In this document: piece after piece, positions 6,368 through 7,944 of the stretch
Layout of the letters: each line of letters begins with the position of its first letter
Position numbering within the stretch: position 1 is the first letter of the stretch
From: JAOAFX01 sp965649105
GTDB lineage: Bacteria; Hydrothermota; Tepidihabitantia; SM23-42; JAOAFX01
DNA length: 7,944 nucleotides
Reading direction: 5' to 3'
NCBI GenBank assembly: GCA_965649105.1
Contig: CBFGJP010000099.1
Span: forward strand, 1-7,944
Notes under the pieces: generated by a model
What the model saw: only the letters and a program-made list of their open reading frames with translations
Told to the model about the DNA's origin: nothing
Databases searched by the model: none
Translations under genes and position numbers: made by a program

Positions 6368-7876
6368 TTAGCGCGGTTTTAAAAATCCGACAGGAAGAAT
6401 CATTTCTTCCATTGAAATACCGCCATGTTGAAATGTATATTTGAATTCTTTTTCGTATTCAGTTGGTTTGGTGGGATAAATAAAATAATAATCCTCGCGG
6501 GCAATTAAGAAACGGACCGAGGGGTCTTCAGCAGGGAGATACAGTTCACCAGGATTATTCAAAAGTAAAGCAGCTTTTTCATCCCCCCTTAATGCCGGTC
6601 CATATTTATATCTCAAATTTGGTGAGATATCCCTGCCCCCATATACAATAGTTGGCCTGCGCACGTGGATAAAACCATGGTCACTTGTGAGGATTACTTG
6701 CTTCTTTTTGCTGGCAATCAATTTAAAAACTTCAAGTATTGGTGAAATGGGAAACCAGTAGCTCAAAAGATTGAGCAATACGCGTTCGTCATCCAAAAGT
6801 CCTTTCATATCTCCCCTTCCGGGGATTGAATGCAATAAAAGGTCAAAAAAGTTTATAATCATAATTGTTATATCACTCCGATCCTGGACAATCTTTTGCA
6901 TATTTTTTTCGACATCTTCGATCGTTGATAATTTATGAAAACTAAAACTGATTTTTAGATTGTTGCGTTTCAATAATTCCGTAAACAACTCTTTTTCAAA
7001 ACGGTTTTGTCCCCTTTCTTCAAACAGCCAGTACTGGGGAAATTTCTGGAGAATCTCAAGTGGCAATAAACCTGCAAAAATGCTATTTCTGGAATAGGGT
7101 GTTGCCGATGGCAATATTGAATAGTAATAATTTGTGGTTATCTCAAAAAAATCGCGAAGATAAGGCTGAAGTTTAAGATACTGATCGAGCCGCATTGAAT
7201 CAAAGATTACAAAAAATAGTGGACCATTTTTTAACGCCGGAAACACAAACAAATTAAATAGATTATGTGAAAGTACTGGACCTTTGTTTTTAATAAAATT
7301 TTTGTATTCATAGATAATATATTTTGAAAATCCCGTATTTGCACTCTGTTTTTTTTCATCGTGGATCTCTTTCAATTCCTTGCTCCCGTATTCCAAAAAA
7401 CGCAAATCCCAGGCAACGAGATTTCGGTAATAATCAATCCACTCGTTATAATCTCGAGGTTGAGAAATTGTATTAAACTGGTTTGCATATTCTTCCGCCA
7501 TCTTTTCTTCAATCAATTGTCTTCTTTTCAAAATCCGATTGAGCACAGAAAGAAGCTGGTTAAAACTGAATGGCTTTGTGATATAATCATCAACCCAACC
7601 ACTGTAAGCCTGTTTCATTAAAGTTTCTTCTTCACTCTTAGTAACCATCACAACAAGTTGCTGGGGATTATCAAGTTTTATTCTCTTTAAAACCTCAAGC
7701 CCATCAACCCCGGGCATTATCTCATCAAGAAAGATTAAATCAAATACTTCGTGGCTGGCAATCCTTACACCATCCTCGCCACTGGTCGCGGTTTTTACTT
7801 CATAACCTTCTTGATTTAAAAGATAGATAAATGGTTTCAAAAGTTCAATTTCATCATCAATCCATAAAAGTTTCAT
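6368..7876 (-). CDS. porX: PorX-like response regulator: CheY-type receiver fused to PglZ/alkaline-phosphatase-superfamily domain
   Basis: A 502-residue protein from the ATG at 7876. Residues 1-118 are a receiver domain: acidic pair Asp7/Asp8 in LLWIDDE, phosphoacceptor Asp51 in FLDEIMPG, Thr79 in VMVTKSEEE and Lys101 in TKPF. A helical linker runs from about 119 to 215. Residues 218-500 are a PglZ-like metal-dependent phosphoesterase domain with VIFDSMRLD (Asp226), SATPYSRNSIFAG (likely nucleophile Thr259), Asp345 and His349 in FFDLLLH, TSDHG (Asp399, His400) and QHGG (His484), a complete predicted two-metal site. This is the architecture of PorX, which with the kinase PorY regulates type IX secretion in Bacteroidota and whose PglZ domain is reported to cleave oligonucleotides. 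The start is fixed by AAGGAG at 7882-7887, 5 nt upstream, and it follows a kinase gene by 1 nt. Assignment to a true porX orthologue is inference; no type IX secretion gene is seen here. Confidence 0.9.
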   Translation of the reverse strand: MKLLWIDDEIELLKPFIYLLNQEGYEVKTATSGEDGVRIASHEVFDLIFLDEIMPGVDGLEVLKRIKLDNPQQLVVMVTKSEEETLMKQAYSGWVDDYITKPFSFNQLLSVLNRILKRRQLIEEKMAEEYANQFNTISQPRDYNEWIDYYRNLVAWDLRFLEYGSKELKEIHDEKKQSANTGFSKYIIYEYKNFIKNKGPVLSHNLFNLFVFPALKNGPLFFVIFDSMRLDQYLKLQPYLRDFFEITTNYYYSILPSATPYSRNSIFAGLLPLEILQKFPQYWLFEERGQNRFEKELFTELLKRNNLKISFSFHKLSTIEDVEKNMQKIVQDRSDITIMIINFFDLLLHSIPGRGDMKGLLDDERVLLNLLSYWFPISPILEVFKLIASKKKQVILTSDHGFIHVRRPTIVYGGRDISPNLRYKYGPALRGDEKAALLLNNPGELYLPAEDPSVRFLIAREDYYFIYPTKPTEYEKEFKYTFQHGGISMEEMILPVGFLKPR

Positions 7877-7877
7877 T

Positions 7878-7944
7878 TCAACTCCTTGGTATATAAATTT
7901 GAAATGTTGTGCCACCAGGACCGGTTTTTTTCAATATCAATCTT
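7878..7944 (-). CDS. Sensor histidine kinase, extreme C-terminus only (5' part outside the window)
   Basis: One minus-strand frame is open from the right edge to a TGA at 7878-7880 and ends GPGGTTFQIYIPRS. This matches the usual end of a histidine-kinase HATPase_c domain, where the G2 box (GxGGTTF, commonly GxGTTF) is followed by a final beta strand ending in Leu/Ile-Pro. The stop lies 1 nt before the response-regulator ATG, and that gene's Shine-Dalgarno lies within the last kinase codons, as expected for a cotranscribed kinase-regulator pair. Only 21 residues are visible, so sensory domains and kinase class are unknown. By analogy with PorX/PorY it is the likely cognate kinase. Confidence 0.7.
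   Translation of the reverse strand, partial: RLILKKTGPGGTTFQIYIPRS
7882..7887 (-). promoter_or_regulatory. Ribosome binding site that fixes the PorX-like start
   Basis: AAGGAG on the minus strand, 5 nt before the ATG at 7876. A GTG at 7915 is in the same frame, but using it would make this site part of the coding sequence and would put 13 extra residues before the usual receiver opening MKLLWIDDE. It would also overlap the kinase reading frame. The ATG at 7876 is therefore preferred. Confidence 0.8.

Noticed and set aside
7361..7621. Plus-strand 86-codon frame
   Set aside because: Antisense to the receiver/linker region of the PorX-like gene; no supporting signal.
7909..7914. TGGCAC resembling a sigma-54 -24 element
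   Set aside because: The matching -12 GC is absent at the required distance, and the site falls inside the kinase coding sequence.
7874..7915. GTG start at 7915 extending the PorX-like protein by 13 residues
   Set aside because: The extension would translate the AAGGAG ribosome site and precede the standard receiver start; the ATG at 7876 fits better.
7873..7944. Alternative upstream gene end in another frame (ending KELK) with an ATGA overlap
   Set aside because: Arrangement is attractive, but the translation has no family signature, whereas the neighbouring frame ends like a histidine kinase.

Overview
The window is a stretch of AT-rich bacterial DNA in which every supported gene lies on the minus strand, packed with almost no intergenic space. 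Two tandem GWxTD-domain proteins and a PorX-type response regulator (receiver fused to a PglZ-like phosphoesterase domain) point to the Bacteroidota/FCB side of the tree or an allied uncultured phylum such as WOR-3 or Cloacimonadota. That placement is inference from gene content, not a phylogeny.

In transcription order (high to low coordinates) the layout has two blocks. Block 1 (7944-6368) holds the last 21 codons of a sensor histidine kinase, recognised by its GPGGTTFQIYIP ending, then 1 nt later a 502-residue receiver-PglZ protein, so this is a two-component pair. A 45-bp gap (6323-6367) follows, containing an exact TTGACA / 16 bp / TATAAT promoter only 5 bp from the next ATG.

Block 2 (6322-1) is hsp20, lon, GWxTD protein A, GWxTD protein B, a NYN-domain (LabA/DUF88-like) putative RNase and a PHP-domain phosphatase cut by the left edge. 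Junctions are +3, +5, a 4-bp ATGA overlap, +3 and +25 nt, and several Shine-Dalgarno sequences lie within the last codons of the preceding gene. This looks like one operon with translational coupling.

Functionally, block 2 joins protein quality control (holdase Hsp20 and the ATP-dependent protease Lon) to two probably exported GWxTD proteins of unknown function and two predicted metal-dependent phosphoesterases. Block 1 adds a third phosphoesterase fold, the PglZ domain, under phosphorylation control. A plausible but unproven reading is an envelope- or protein-stress module next to a PorX/PorY-like regulatory pair. The most unusual points are the probable leaderless hsp20 message, the complementary decay of the GWxTD signature in the two paralogues, and the PorX-type regulator beside a stress operon. 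There is no gene-free stretch over 300 bases; I saw no tRNA, rRNA, CRISPR array, insertion sequence or clear terminator.
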